A DNA stretch of 31,838 nucleotides from a virus, in IMG/VR virus record IMGVR_UViG_3300034117_000605, positions 1-31,838 of that record. One strand, written 5' to 3'. Numbering within the stretch: the stretch's first letter is position 1; each line of letters opens with the position of its first letter. The notes under the pieces were generated by a model that saw nothing but the letters and a program-made list of their open reading frames with translations, was not told the origin of the DNA and ran no database searches. The position numbers and the translations under genes are program-made. Positions 5,134 to 12,870 of the stretch are shown here, piece by piece.

Positions 5134-6487
5134 TGAAAAGAAAGAATTTGCGCGCGAATTGCTCAAAAGGGAACTTTGCAGACGATCATTATGGGAGTTT
5201 TGTCTTTATTACGATGCTGATTTCTTTACTAAAAGACCTTTTCTCAGGGAAATAGCAGACGCCTTTCAGGAAATTGAAGAAAAAACAATCAAAAGTTTAA
5301 GCGTTTCTTTACCTCCAAGGGCAGGGAAAAGTTACATTACTTCGTTATATTGCGCGTGGACCATTGGACGAAACCCTGAAAAGTCAGTAATGCGCAACAC
5401 GTGTACGGCAACACTATTTCTCAAATTTAGTTACGACGTTCGCGCGATAGTAAAGTCAGACACTTACAAACGAATATTTCCAAACGTTCACCTTTCAGAC
5501 GACAAATCAAACCTGCAGGGCTGGAACACAAATCACTCGAAACAAGTGGGTTATTTTGGCGCTGGTGTTGGTGGTACCATTATAGGGTTCGGAGCTTCGA
5601 ATGTGGCCATTACGGATGACCTTTACAGAGGCATTGAGGACGCGTTGAGCGATACGGTAAACGATCGAATAAACCAATGGAAAGAAAGTACACATGACTC
5701 ACGGTTTGAAAGCGGTTGCGCGCGTATTGATATAGGTACACGCTGGAGTTTAAACGACGTAATCGGGCGCAATATAGAATCACAGATATACGACAAATCA
5801 ATAATTGTAAGCGCGTTAACTGATGAGGGGCAATCCTTTTGCGAGGACGTATTAACAACGGCTGAATACACGGAAAAAAAGAAGCGAACGGCACCCGAAA
5901 TTTGGGCGGCTGAATACCAACAAACTCCAGTTGATATGCAAGGGCGTTTGTTCAATGATATTAAGTTTATGCCTAAAGAAGAGTTTGAAAAGTTCAAAGA
6001 AACAAATCAAATTGAAGGTTGTATAGGTTACGTCGATGTAAGTGATCAGGGAACGGATTACACGGCCGTTGCAATTGGAGCAGTTATAAACAAAAAACTG
6101 TTTATTGTTGACTACCTAATGACTCGCGATAATACAGATATAACGATACCACAAACGGCGGCACTATTAAACAAATGGAACGTTGCTTATTGTAGGGTTG
6201 AATCCAACAGCATGGGTGCAATGTTTGGGCGACAATTACAGCTGTTGACAAAGACACGAATCCTGCAGGTGCATAACACGCAAAACAAAATAACGCGGAT
6301 TATAATGAATTCAGCCTACATAATGAACACAATGATTTTTGTACGCAATGAAGACAACCAAAGCGAGTTGTTTATACAAAATATGCTTAGTTTTAGCAAG
6401 GAAGGACGTAATAAAAACGACGACGCGCCAGATTGTTTAGCAGGATTGAGTATTTTTGTGCAGTCAATGTTTAAAAATTTAACGTAA
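5126..6487 (+). CDS. terL: Terminase large subunit
   Basis: The packaging motor, an ATPase fused to a nuclease, 453 residues from ATG 5126 (a GTG lies one codon earlier). Counting from that GTG, Walker A is S-L-P-P-R-A-G-K-S near 62-70, Walker B is V-A-I-T-D-D near 161-166, and the RNase H-like nuclease has Y-V-D-V-S-D near 303-308, E360 in C-R-V-E-S-N-S and the late acidic motif D-D-A-P-D-C near 433-438. It cuts concatemeric DNA and drives it into the prohead. Length and motif order are normal. The gene follows the small subunit with an 8-base overlap and is followed by portal. Confidence 0.95.
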   Translation: MNNEKKEFARELLKRELCRRSLWEFCLYYDADFFTKRPFLREIADAFQEIEEKTIKSLSVSLPPRAGKSYITSLYCAWTIGRNPEKSVMRNTCTATLFLKFSYDVRAIVKSDTYKRIFPNVHLSDDKSNLQGWNTNHSKQVGYFGAGVGGTIIGFGASNVAITDDLYRGIEDALSDTVNDRINQWKESTHDSRFESGCARIDIGTRWSLNDVIGRNIESQIYDKSIIVSALTDEGQSFCEDVLTTAEYTEKKKRTAPEIWAAEYQQTPVDMQGRLFNDIKFMPKEEFEKFKETNQIEGCIGYVDVSDQGTDYTAVAIGAVINKKLFIVDYLMTRDNTDITIPQTAALLNKWNVAYCRVESNSMGAMFGRQLQLLTKTRILQVHNTQNKITRIIMNSAYIMNTMIFVRNEDNQSELFIQNMLSFSKEGRNKNDDAPDCLAGLSIFVQSMFKNLT

Positions 6488-6492
6488 CTTTG
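6485..6492 (+). promoter_or_regulatory. Possible -7 box before the portal gene
   Basis: TAACTTTG overlaps the terminase stop codon and matches TAnnTTTG. The start site would be near 6496-6500, ~15-19 bases before the portal ATG at 6515. No well-spaced TTTG is present: the nearest, 6455-6458, is 26 bases upstream. It is therefore a weak candidate for boosting structural gene expression. Confidence 0.4.
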
Positions 6493-6514
6493 CTTAAATT
6501 CTAATCAATTAGGA

Positions 6515-7957
6515 ATGGAAATAAATTTTTTGGAGGCGTTTTTTGGTATTAATTCGGGACAACAGAACCGTTTTATTAATCAATTCAACCGTTTAAGACC
6601 TATACAAAACCAAGTCTGGGGTGTTAAGAACGCAATTTGGATCGATACCAATAACGCGTGGGAATGGTTTCTAACTATTCCTGAATTCAGAGCCGTTGTT
6701 GATAAACGCGCGTCCATGATGAGTTCAAACGTTCCTAAATTATACGATGCAAACGGCGATGAAATTTTAAATCACTGGTTTTTAGACATGGTTAAACACC
6801 CAAACCCCACGCAAAGTTGGGCGGACGTTGTTTATTCATTATCTGTAAACGATGCACTTTATTCAAACGCGTTCGGTTATTGCCCACTGCGTTCAATGAA
6901 TCAAAGAAATTTATTTGTTCCATTACCTTCAGATAAAATACAAATTCAAACATCAGGGAAAACGTTAAAACAAATGGATTTGAACGGCTTAATTGATAGC
7001 TACAAATTCAGATATGACGACGGCGAAATTGAAACCCTAGCGGTTGAGGATATAATTTATTTGGCTACTATGGACGGAATGAACATTGTAAAGCCTACAA
7101 GCCGAATTGACGCGTTAAAATACCCATTGAGTAACATCAAAGCAAGTTATCACAAAAGAAACGTACTACTTGAAAATATTGGAGCCATTGGTATATTGTC
7201 AGCTCAAAACTCAGACATGGGCGGGGCAATTCCAATGACTCCCGAAGAAAAAAGAACGATTCAACGCGATTGGTTTAACCGTTCAAAAGATGAGGTTATA
7301 ATTACAGAAAGCCAAGTTAATTGGCAGTCAATGAGCTACCCAACGCGTGATTTGATGTTGTTTGAAGAGTTGAACGCCGACAAAATGGCAATCATTGACG
7401 CGTATGGATTGAACTCAAACCTATTCAGTAGCGAAAAAGGCAGCACATTTAGCAACGTTCAGGACTCCATTCGTATGGTTTACACTGATACAATTATTCC
7501 TGAAACACAACAAATGTATGACGCAATTTGCCACCAATTAGGACTAGACAAAGAAGGCATTTACATTGAGGCCTCATTTGATCATTTGCCAGTCTTACAA
7601 CGTGATGAATTAACAGAAAACCAAGCATTAAACAGCAAGGTAAACACATACAATTTATTACTGCAGGACGGAATTATCAGCAAGGAACAATTTGCCAGTG
7701 AATTAGGGTTTGAATTACAGCCTATTGACAAAGCGGAAGCACAGCAAAACGGATTAATACAAGCACAAACGGAATTACGTGGAACTGTTGGAGGTTTAAA
7801 TGGTATCATTGCAATCAATACGGCCGTATCATTAAACCAAATGTCAAGAGATACTGCAGTTAATACGCTTGTAAATTATTACGGTTATGAAAGAACGGTT
7901 GCAGAATCAATGATTACTGCAGTTCCTGAAGTGATAACAACACCAAATACTTTTTAA
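6515..7957 (+). CDS. Portal protein (HK97/SPP1-type phage portal family)
   Basis: A 480-residue protein with the size and pattern of siphovirus portals. It has an early helical region with V-D-K-R-A-S-M-M-S-S-N-V-P-K-L-Y, then H-P-N-P-T-Q-S-W, a wing and stem region, and the long helical part E-E-L-N-A-D-K-M-A-I-I-D-A-Y-G-L with the conserved N-L-F-S-S-E-K-G-S-T-F-S-N. Twelve copies would form the ring at the head vertex through which terminase packs DNA. It lies between terminase and prohead protease, the standard order. The Gln/Ala-rich C-terminus probably forms the crown. Confidence 0.92.
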   Translation: MEINFLEAFFGINSGQQNRFINQFNRLRPIQNQVWGVKNAIWIDTNNAWEWFLTIPEFRAVVDKRASMMSSNVPKLYDANGDEILNHWFLDMVKHPNPTQSWADVVYSLSVNDALYSNAFGYCPLRSMNQRNLFVPLPSDKIQIQTSGKTLKQMDLNGLIDSYKFRYDDGEIETLAVEDIIYLATMDGMNIVKPTSRIDALKYPLSNIKASYHKRNVLLENIGAIGILSAQNSDMGGAIPMTPEEKRTIQRDWFNRSKDEVIITESQVNWQSMSYPTRDLMLFEELNADKMAIIDAYGLNSNLFSSEKGSTFSNVQDSIRMVYTDTIIPETQQMYDAICHQLGLDKEGIYIEASFDHLPVLQRDELTENQALNSKVNTYNLLLQDGIISKEQFASELGFELQPIDKAEAQQNGLIQAQTELRGTVGGLNGIIAINTAVSLNQMSRDTAVNTLVNYYGYERTVAESMITAVPEVITTPNTF

Positions 7958-7959
7958 GC

Positions 7960-8709
7960 ATGAAATCAAACACATACCAAACCAAAGGCGCAGCCGAAAT
8001 AAAAGACATTAGCTCAGATAAACGCCAAGTGGCAATTTATTTGGCTAAGTTCGACAATATCGACTCAGATAATGACATGATAAAAAAGGGAGCGTTTGCA
8101 AAGTCTATTCAAGAACGCGGACCAGATGCAACCAGTAACAGAAAAATTGCGTTTCTACGGTGGCATGATTGGGAGAAACCGATAGGAAAATTCCTTACTT
8201 TGGGTGAAGATGATATGGGACTTTTTGCAGTTAGTCAATTAGGCACAAGCCAACTTGGCGAGGACGCGTGGCGCGATTATGAGGACGGAATTATACGTGA
8301 GCATTCAATAGGTTTTCAATACATTCAGGACAAAATGCGATGGATTGACGACGAAAATACACCTGCAAAAGGTTATTGGATGGTAAGCGAAGTAAAATTA
8401 TATGAAGGTTCTGCGGTTACTTTTGGCGCTAACAGTGAAACAAACGTTATTGACGTAATGAAAAGCGAAGACAAAGTCGAAAAAGCTGTTAAAATGGCTG
8501 CAGAAATTGACTTGCTTATAAAAGGATTGGCAAACGGTAAAGGATCCGACGAACGCCTTTTTGAAATGGAAATGAAATTAAAATATTTGAACAGTCAGAT
8601 GTTAATACTCGCAAAAAGTGAGCCGTTCGTGAAAGAACATTCGCCAATTATCGAGCCAATAATAACAAATGAGCCGTTCAATTGGAGTGATGTAATAAAT
8701 AAATTTTAA
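7960..8709 (+). CDS. HK97-family prohead protease (peptidase S78)
   Basis: This 249-residue protein matches the S78 maturation proteases. The catalytic histidine is expected at H69 in F-L-R-W-H-D-W, and the nucleophile serine at S116 in I-I-R-E-H-S-I-G-F. E-G-S-A-V-T-F is a third conserved stretch, near 145-152. The N-terminal F-D-N-I-D-S-D-N-D-M-I-K-K-G-A-F resembles the usual start of the family. It would cleave the scaffold part of the capsid protein, and itself, before head expansion. It begins two bases after portal and precedes the capsid gene. The last ~80 residues are a helical extension that may direct it into the prohead. Confidence 0.93.
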   Translation: MKSNTYQTKGAAEIKDISSDKRQVAIYLAKFDNIDSDNDMIKKGAFAKSIQERGPDATSNRKIAFLRWHDWEKPIGKFLTLGEDDMGLFAVSQLGTSQLGEDAWRDYEDGIIREHSIGFQYIQDKMRWIDDENTPAKGYWMVSEVKLYEGSAVTFGANSETNVIDVMKSEDKVEKAVKMAAEIDLLIKGLANGKGSDERLFEMEMKLKYLNSQMLILAKSEPFVKEHSPIIEPIITNEPFNWSDVINKF

Positions 8710-8729
8710 AACAAAAAACACATTTAAAA

Positions 8730-9923
8730 ATGGAAAATTTAACACCAGAACAAGTAGTTGAAAAAATCAACGAAAAGTTCAACACAGCGTTGGAAGGAAT
8801 GCCAACAAAAGGAGATTTAGATTCTTTAAAGTCAGACGTTGAAACGTTGAAAACTTTAGAGGCTAAATCACAAGAAATCGAAAAAGCAATTGCACGTTTT
8901 GAAGGTAAAATGGAGGCAATGGCTGAAAAAGGTTTCAAGTCAGAAAAAGCACCTCGTTCAATGGGTGAGGCTATTTCAAAGGCTTATGTTGATAACATCG
9001 AAAAAATCAAAGAAACAGCTGAAAAAGGTGGCGTGATGTCATTAGAGACTAAAGCGTTATATGATACAACAATCGACGGTGATTTCACTGGAAATGTTGC
9101 ATTGTCTACTTTGGAGGCTGGAGTTTCTAAAATTGCACGTCCGATTATCAAAATTCGCGACATTGTAAACATGGGAATTACAAACTCAAAGTTTGTAACG
9201 TACATCTCGCAAAAAGTTCAAACGGCCTCGGCATGGGTTGATGAGGCTGCAGAAAAAGTTTCAGGACAACCTTCATATGAAGAAATTTCAGAAGAAGTTA
9301 AGAAAATCGCTGGAACGGTTAAAATTTCAAAAGAAATGTTAGCGGATTTGGCGTTTGTTCAATCAGAAATCAATTCAGATTTGATGGCTTCAATTGATCA
9401 AGCTATTGAAAACGCGTTATTGAATGGTGCTGTTGGTGGTATCAATGGAATCCTTACAAATGCAGTCAATTTCGCGGCTGGTACTTTTGCAGGAACTGTA
9501 GTTGCTCCAAACATTTCGGACGTACTTCGTATTGCTATTGCACAAATTCAAAATGCTAACTTCGAACCAACTCACGTTGTATTGAATCCTGCAGATGTTG
9601 CAAAAATGCAATTGACAAAAACAACAGCTGGAGAATACACGTACCCAATGTTTTTAATGGACACAAATCGCGTTGCAAACTTGATCGTTGTATCAACAAC
9701 TAACATGACTGCAGGTAATTTCTTAGTAGGTGATTTCAGTAAATCAAATGTAAGAATGCGTGAGGCAATGAACGTACAAGTTGGATATGTAAACGACGAC
9801 TTCCAAAGAAACATGGTTACAATCTTAGCTGAAGCACGTTTAGTTCAATATGTTAAAGAAAACGATTACCCAGCATTCGTTAAAGGTAACATTGCAACAG
9901 CTATTGCAGCGATTGCAGACTAA
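8730..9923 (+). CDS. Major capsid protein, HK97 fold with N-terminal scaffold domain
   Basis: A 397-residue protein whose first ~90 residues are a charged coiled coil (LTPEQVVEKINEKF, DVETLKTLEAKSQEIEKAIA) that acts as internal scaffold. The capsid domain starts around T-I-D-G-D-F-T-G-N-V (near 112-121), so protease cleavage probably falls near residues 100-115. Typical HK97-like stretches follow: V-T-Y-I-S-Q-K, A-A-W/S-A-W-V-D-E-A, K-I-A-G-T-V-K-I-S-K-E-M-L and V-V-L-N-P-A-D-V-A-K-M. It would form the icosahedral shell. The gene ends just before a strong terminator, as expected for a highly expressed product. Confidence 0.94.
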   Translation: MENLTPEQVVEKINEKFNTALEGMPTKGDLDSLKSDVETLKTLEAKSQEIEKAIARFEGKMEAMAEKGFKSEKAPRSMGEAISKAYVDNIEKIKETAEKGGVMSLETKALYDTTIDGDFTGNVALSTLEAGVSKIARPIIKIRDIVNMGITNSKFVTYISQKVQTASAWVDEAAEKVSGQPSYEEISEEVKKIAGTVKISKEMLADLAFVQSEINSDLMASIDQAIENALLNGAVGGINGILTNAVNFAAGTFAGTVVAPNISDVLRIAIAQIQNANFEPTHVVLNPADVAKMQLTKTTAGEYTYPMFLMDTNRVANLIVVSTTNMTAGNFLVGDFSKSNVRMREAMNVQVGYVNDDFQRNMVTILAEARLVQYVKENDYPAFVKGNIATAIAAIAD

Positions 9924-9937
9924 TAAAAGATAAATTT

Positions 9938-9966
9938 GGGGGTTGATTATTGTTAACCCCCCTTTT
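9938..9966 (+). terminator. Rho-independent terminator after the capsid gene
   Basis: GGGGGTT (9938-9944) pairs with AACCCCC (9955-9961), extended by a G-T and an A-T pair, with a 6-base loop and a following TTTT (9963-9966). It lies 15 bases after the capsid stop codon. A TAAATTTG octamer sits on each side of the hairpin, at 9931-9938 and 9966-9973. Confidence 0.8.
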
Positions 9967-9973
9967 AAATTTG
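9966..9973 (+). promoter_or_regulatory. -7 box TAAATTTG just upstream of the next gene
   Basis: TAAATTTG matches the Bacteroidetes -7 element, with a TTG at 9943-9945 spaced 20 bases upstream as a possible -33. The start site is predicted at 9977-9981, on the ATG at 9978, so the transcript may be leaderless. The terminator T tract overlaps the box. Confidence 0.5.
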
Positions 9974-9977
9974 CACA

Positions 9978-10277
9978 ATGGAAAAAAAGCCACGTAAAAA
10001 AAGGGATTTGAACATCAATGTTGATCTAGGTAAAACAGAAATCTCTTTAAAAAGAGACGTAAACGGAACACAAATCGACGTTGATTCAAGAATTATTGAC
10101 GTTCATATCGATAAAAACGATCAGGGAATCAGTATTGATGTTGAAGTTGACGACAAAACTGTTTACGAATTTGAATCGAATGGAGCTTCAAAGCACATGC
10201 CAAAGGGTGAATTGTTTAAAGTTACGGGTGAAATGGTTCGCCACTTCATTAAAAAAGGGTTTGGAAAATTAAAATAA
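9978..10277 (+). CDS. Small beta-rich protein after capsid, unknown function (99 aa)
   Basis: The product starts with a basic tail (MEKKPRKKRDLN) and then alternates short strands with many Val, Asp and Ile residues (NVDLGKTEISLK, G-T-Q-I-D-V-D-S-R-I-I-D-V-H-I-D). It ends in Y-E-F-E-S-N-G and a basic helix (MVRHFIKKGFGKLK). I recall this pattern at the same place in other Bacteroidetes siphophages and prophages, without a known role. Position between capsid and connector suggests a head protein or a regulator of head-neck assembly. Its start may be leaderless, given the TAAATTTG five bases before the ATG. Confidence 0.75.
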   Translation: MEKKPRKKRDLNINVDLGKTEISLKRDVNGTQIDVDSRIIDVHIDKNDQGISIDVEVDDKTVYEFESNGASKHMPKGELFKVTGEMVRHFIKKGFGKLK

Positions 10278-10284
10278 TAAGAAA

Positions 10285-11034
10285 ATGTTTGTAACAATTC
10301 AAGATTTCGTTGGAAAATATCAGTTGAGTACTGGAATGTACGACACTGCAAAACTGCAGGACTATATCGATAAATACGAAAAACAGTATTTAATTGAATT
10401 GTTTGGAGCGGAATTATACGACGAATTTATGAGCGATTTGGATGCAATGAATGTGCCTGAATCACCTAATTTTTTAAACGTATTTAATCCCTTTCACAAA
10501 AACGTTGCTTTTGGTCAATTGATAATGTCAGACGGTATTATTGAAATGCTAAAAGGTTTTATTTATTACGAATATTCCAAAGACATAACCAACCAAATGA
10601 CGACTGCAGGTAACGTTCGTCCAATAGGGGAAAATTCAGAAAATGTAAGTTCGACGAACTCCATGATTTACACGCGATACAACACCGCGATAATGTCATA
10701 TCGAGCGATTCAATTGTATATTATGCTGAATTTAAACACTCCTATTGCGCAGGTTTTAGAGATTGAACTTGATGCCAGCGGAACAAATTACCTAACAGCA
10801 ATCGATGTGCCAACGTCCACGCCAAACGGAACGGGTTTAACATTAAACATTGTTGACGACAGCGGAGGCGTTATCGAGGCATCAGTTGCAAATGGTGGGG
10901 AAAATTACGTTGTTAATGATACGGCTACTATTTTGGCAGGTGATTCAAACGCGACGGTAATTATCACAAAGGTTGGAAAAGGTAACTATCGTAACTTCAA
11001 AGGAATGCAAAAACAAACGGCTTATTGGTTATGA
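10285..11034 (+). CDS. Head-tail connector (DUF6712-like) with an inserted beta module
   Basis: The 249-residue protein has a helical N-terminal core (Y-I-D-K-Y-E-K-Q-Y-L-I-E-L-F-G-A-E-L-Y near 27-45, then K-G-F-I-Y-Y-E-Y and R-Y-N-T-A-I-M-S-Y-R-A-I-Q) and a short end Y-R-N-F-K-G-M-Q-K. This resembles the DUF6712-like connector proteins of Bacteroidetes phages, by position the gp6-type ring below the portal. Residues ~158-232 look foreign: Gly/Asn/Thr-rich strands (S-G-T-N-Y-L-T-A, G-T-G-L-T-L-N-I, V-A-N-G-G-E-N-Y-V-V-N-D-T) of a type I know from phage surface proteins, spliced into the loop before the final segment. Confidence 0.8.
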   Translation: MFVTIQDFVGKYQLSTGMYDTAKLQDYIDKYEKQYLIELFGAELYDEFMSDLDAMNVPESPNFLNVFNPFHKNVAFGQLIMSDGIIEMLKGFIYYEYSKDITNQMTTAGNVRPIGENSENVSSTNSMIYTRYNTAIMSYRAIQLYIMLNLNTPIAQVLEIELDASGTNYLTAIDVPTSTPNGTGLTLNIVDDSGGVIEASVANGGENYVVNDTATILAGDSNATVIITKVGKGNYRNFKGMQKQTAYWL

Positions 11035-11723
11035 TTAACGAACTTTCAAATATTGTTCAGGGTATTGTTGCCGATATGGATTGTACAATTCAGGGTGAAT
11101 TTATCGAAGGTGGGACACGAACTGAAACCTGCAAAACAAAATGGGCACGCGTTGGTAAAACGGTAATGGATTCAAACGACGTTATTTTTAAAATCACAGA
11201 TTTAGAAAGTGATGAGTACATTATAGCAGAAACCGAACCGTTAACCGATCCAGTTACCAATTTGAATGGTTTAATTCAGTTGAACGCTCCGTTGTTTATT
11301 CACGGTACCCAAAAAGCGACCAACTTAGAATGGACCAAAATAAGCAACAACGTAACGTTTAAAACGCCAATTATTTGGCTGTTAGGTTCTTTGAATTTTA
11401 AGCAATTTGGGCGTGAAAGTACAATCGATATTGAATCAGCTTTAAGAATCTTTTTTTTAGATGAAACCGACATTGTTAATTATTACACTGCAGACCATAT
11501 TTCAAACGTTGTTTACCCAATGGAGCAGCTAGTTAAAGAGTTCATTGATACAATTAATCGAGATCGTAAATTTAAGACTGTTGATAGCTGGGAAATAATC
11601 GAATTTAGTAGGTTTGGAGTTGAGCAGGAAAATGGAATGTTTAAAAATATTTTAGACGCAAATTTATCAGGGGTTGAGTTAAGAATAACACTAACCAAGT
11701 ACAAAGAAAATTGTAAATGTTAA
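11031..11723 (+). CDS. Probable neck or tail-terminator protein
   Basis: The gene starts at ATG 11031, sharing ATGA with the connector stop, and encodes 230 residues. The sequence is a mix of strands and helices with no catalytic motif. It ends in a strand region F-K-N-I-L-D-A-N-L-S-G-V-E-L-R-I-T-L-T and a Cys-containing tail K-E-N-C-K-C. Its place between the connector and the major tail protein is where siphoviruses encode head closure or tail-terminator proteins, and this is the basis of the call. I do not recognise the family. A TTG two codons upstream is in frame but less likely to be used. Confidence 0.62.
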   Translation: MINELSNIVQGIVADMDCTIQGEFIEGGTRTETCKTKWARVGKTVMDSNDVIFKITDLESDEYIIAETEPLTDPVTNLNGLIQLNAPLFIHGTQKATNLEWTKISNNVTFKTPIIWLLGSLNFKQFGRESTIDIESALRIFFLDETDIVNYYTADHISNVVYPMEQLVKEFIDTINRDRKFKTVDSWEIIEFSRFGVEQENGMFKNILDANLSGVELRITLTKYKENCKC

Positions 11724-11741
11724 ACTAAATAACAGAAAAAA

Positions 11742-12647
11742 ATGAGTATAGGATGTAATTGCGCGAGCGGATTAAGCAACACTGGGAGACCAAATTGCGT
11801 GTCCCTTCAAAGCGTAACAAGTAAATTAATCATGGTGCCATTAGTGGCAAATGATGGAACGCCAAACTTTATTGATTTGAGCGCGCCGCTACCAACTTGG
11901 GCGGATTTAATCAACGAGGCTGATGCTTCAAAACGTTGGTTTCCATTACCAAACTTTGAAAATGTTGAATTGCCTAAAGCTGATTCACAATTTGAAGAGG
12001 CAAACAGTGGACGAATGGTATTTTTACGCCAAGGAAAACGCTCTTTTGCGGGTGAATTATGGGCTGAAGATTCAACACCAACATTGTTAGGTAAATTACA
12101 AAACAATCGTTGTGTTGATTTTGGGGTTTATATCGTTGACGTAACTGGAAACCTAGTAGGTTCTAAAGTTAACGGCGGTTTGTACCCAATCGCAGTTGAT
12201 AACCCAAGTTTTAACCCAACTTTCACTTTTGCGACTGATTCAACAACGCAAAAAATCATGTTAGGGTTTGACTTTGACAGATTGTTTGATGAGTCAACAA
12301 TGTACATGATTACACCAACTGAAGCGGGTGTAAATTTCAATGATTTGAATGGATTGGTTGACGTTAATTTAATTAACGGCACTATCACATCAACTAATTT
12401 GACTTTTGACGCTGTTTTAGACTACGGTACTGCATTGAATCCAATTAAATTCACGGGTGCTGTTTCAGCTGATTTCGCTTTGTATAATAATACAACGGCG
12501 GCAACTGTTTCAATTACTGTTGTTGAAAATTTACCTGCAGAGGGTAATTATACGGCAACTTTCACGGCACAAACTGCAGGTGATTTATTGATTTTATCAG
12601 TAGACAAGGCAGGGTTTGACGGTGAGTTGAATTTAACAGCGGTGTAA
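11742..12647 (+). CDS. Major tail tube protein with C-terminal Ig-like domain
   Basis: This 301-residue protein stands where siphophages encode the tail tube. The first ~195 residues include G-K-R-S-F-A-G-E-L-W-A-E-D and a long strand-rich body (V-D-F-G-V-Y-I-V-D-V-T-G-N-L-V-G). From about 210 onward the sequence changes to a Thr/Ala-rich beta domain (T-F-D-A-V-L-D-Y-G-T-A-L-N-P-I-K-F, V-S-I-T-V-V-E-N-L, G-N-Y-T-A-T-F-T-A-Q) like the Ig-like decorations found on many tail tubes. The N-terminus is Cys-rich (G-C-N-C-A-S-G). Many copies would stack as rings around the tape measure. Confidence 0.75.
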   Translation: MSIGCNCASGLSNTGRPNCVSLQSVTSKLIMVPLVANDGTPNFIDLSAPLPTWADLINEADASKRWFPLPNFENVELPKADSQFEEANSGRMVFLRQGKRSFAGELWAEDSTPTLLGKLQNNRCVDFGVYIVDVTGNLVGSKVNGGLYPIAVDNPSFNPTFTFATDSTTQKIMLGFDFDRLFDESTMYMITPTEAGVNFNDLNGLVDVNLINGTITSTNLTFDAVLDYGTALNPIKFTGAVSADFALYNNTTAATVSITVVENLPAEGNYTATFTAQTAGDLLILSVDKAGFDGELNLTAV

Positions 12648-12808
12648 TGTTTGTTCAAGTCGGAAAAATACAGTTTGCGGTTGATCATTTAAAGGATAAA
12701 AGCCTTAAAGACGCGCAACTAATGTTTAAACACATTAACCCTATTGCGGTTAAAAAAGCGTTTGACATGGTAAATAAGACGGGTAAAAAACAAACTACAA
12801 AGAAATAG
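12647..12808 (+). CDS. Small protein after the tail tube gene (53 aa)
   Basis: The ATG at 12647 overlaps the tail tube stop codon (TAATG) and the frame ends at TAG 12806-12808. The sequence starts M-F-V-Q-V-G-K-I-Q-F-A-V-D-H-L and ends in a basic Lys/Thr tail (NKTGKKQTTKK). It is the last gene before a strong terminator. Translational coupling to the abundant tail protein suggests it is made in quantity. Tail assembly is the obvious context, but no family is recognised. Confidence 0.68.
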   Translation: MFVQVGKIQFAVDHLKDKSLKDAQLMFKHINPIAVKKAFDMVNKTGKKQTTKK

Positions 12809-12824
12809 TCTTTGTTAGATAATG

Positions 12825-12854
12825 AAAGGGCACGAGTGATTGTGCCCTTTTTTT
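12825..12854 (+). terminator. Strong Rho-independent terminator
   Basis: AAAGGGCAC (12825-12833) pairs perfectly with GTGCCCTTT (12842-12850) over nine base pairs with an 8-base loop, and seven T residues run through 12854. This is the cleanest terminator in the window. It separates the tail tube transcription unit from the tape-measure unit. Confidence 0.88.
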
Positions 12855-12858
12855 GTTG

Positions 12859-12866
12859 TAACTTTG
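12859..12866 (+). promoter_or_regulatory. -7 box TAACTTTG directly before the next gene
   Basis: TAACTTTG matches TAnnTTTG and lies immediately after the terminator. Its start site would be at about 12870-12874, on the ATG at 12871, again predicting a leaderless or near-leaderless message. A TTG at 12840-12842 is spaced only 16 bases upstream, so the -33 element is weak. Confidence 0.5.
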
Positions 12867-12870
12867 TTGT

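Noticed and set aside
5610-5997. Open frames on the minus strand within terminase and other genes (for example 21809-22198, 16605-16940)
   Set aside because: They lie wholly inside strongly supported + strand genes, show low-complexity or hydrophobic shadow-like composition and have no start context or promoter. The whole genome is co-directional.
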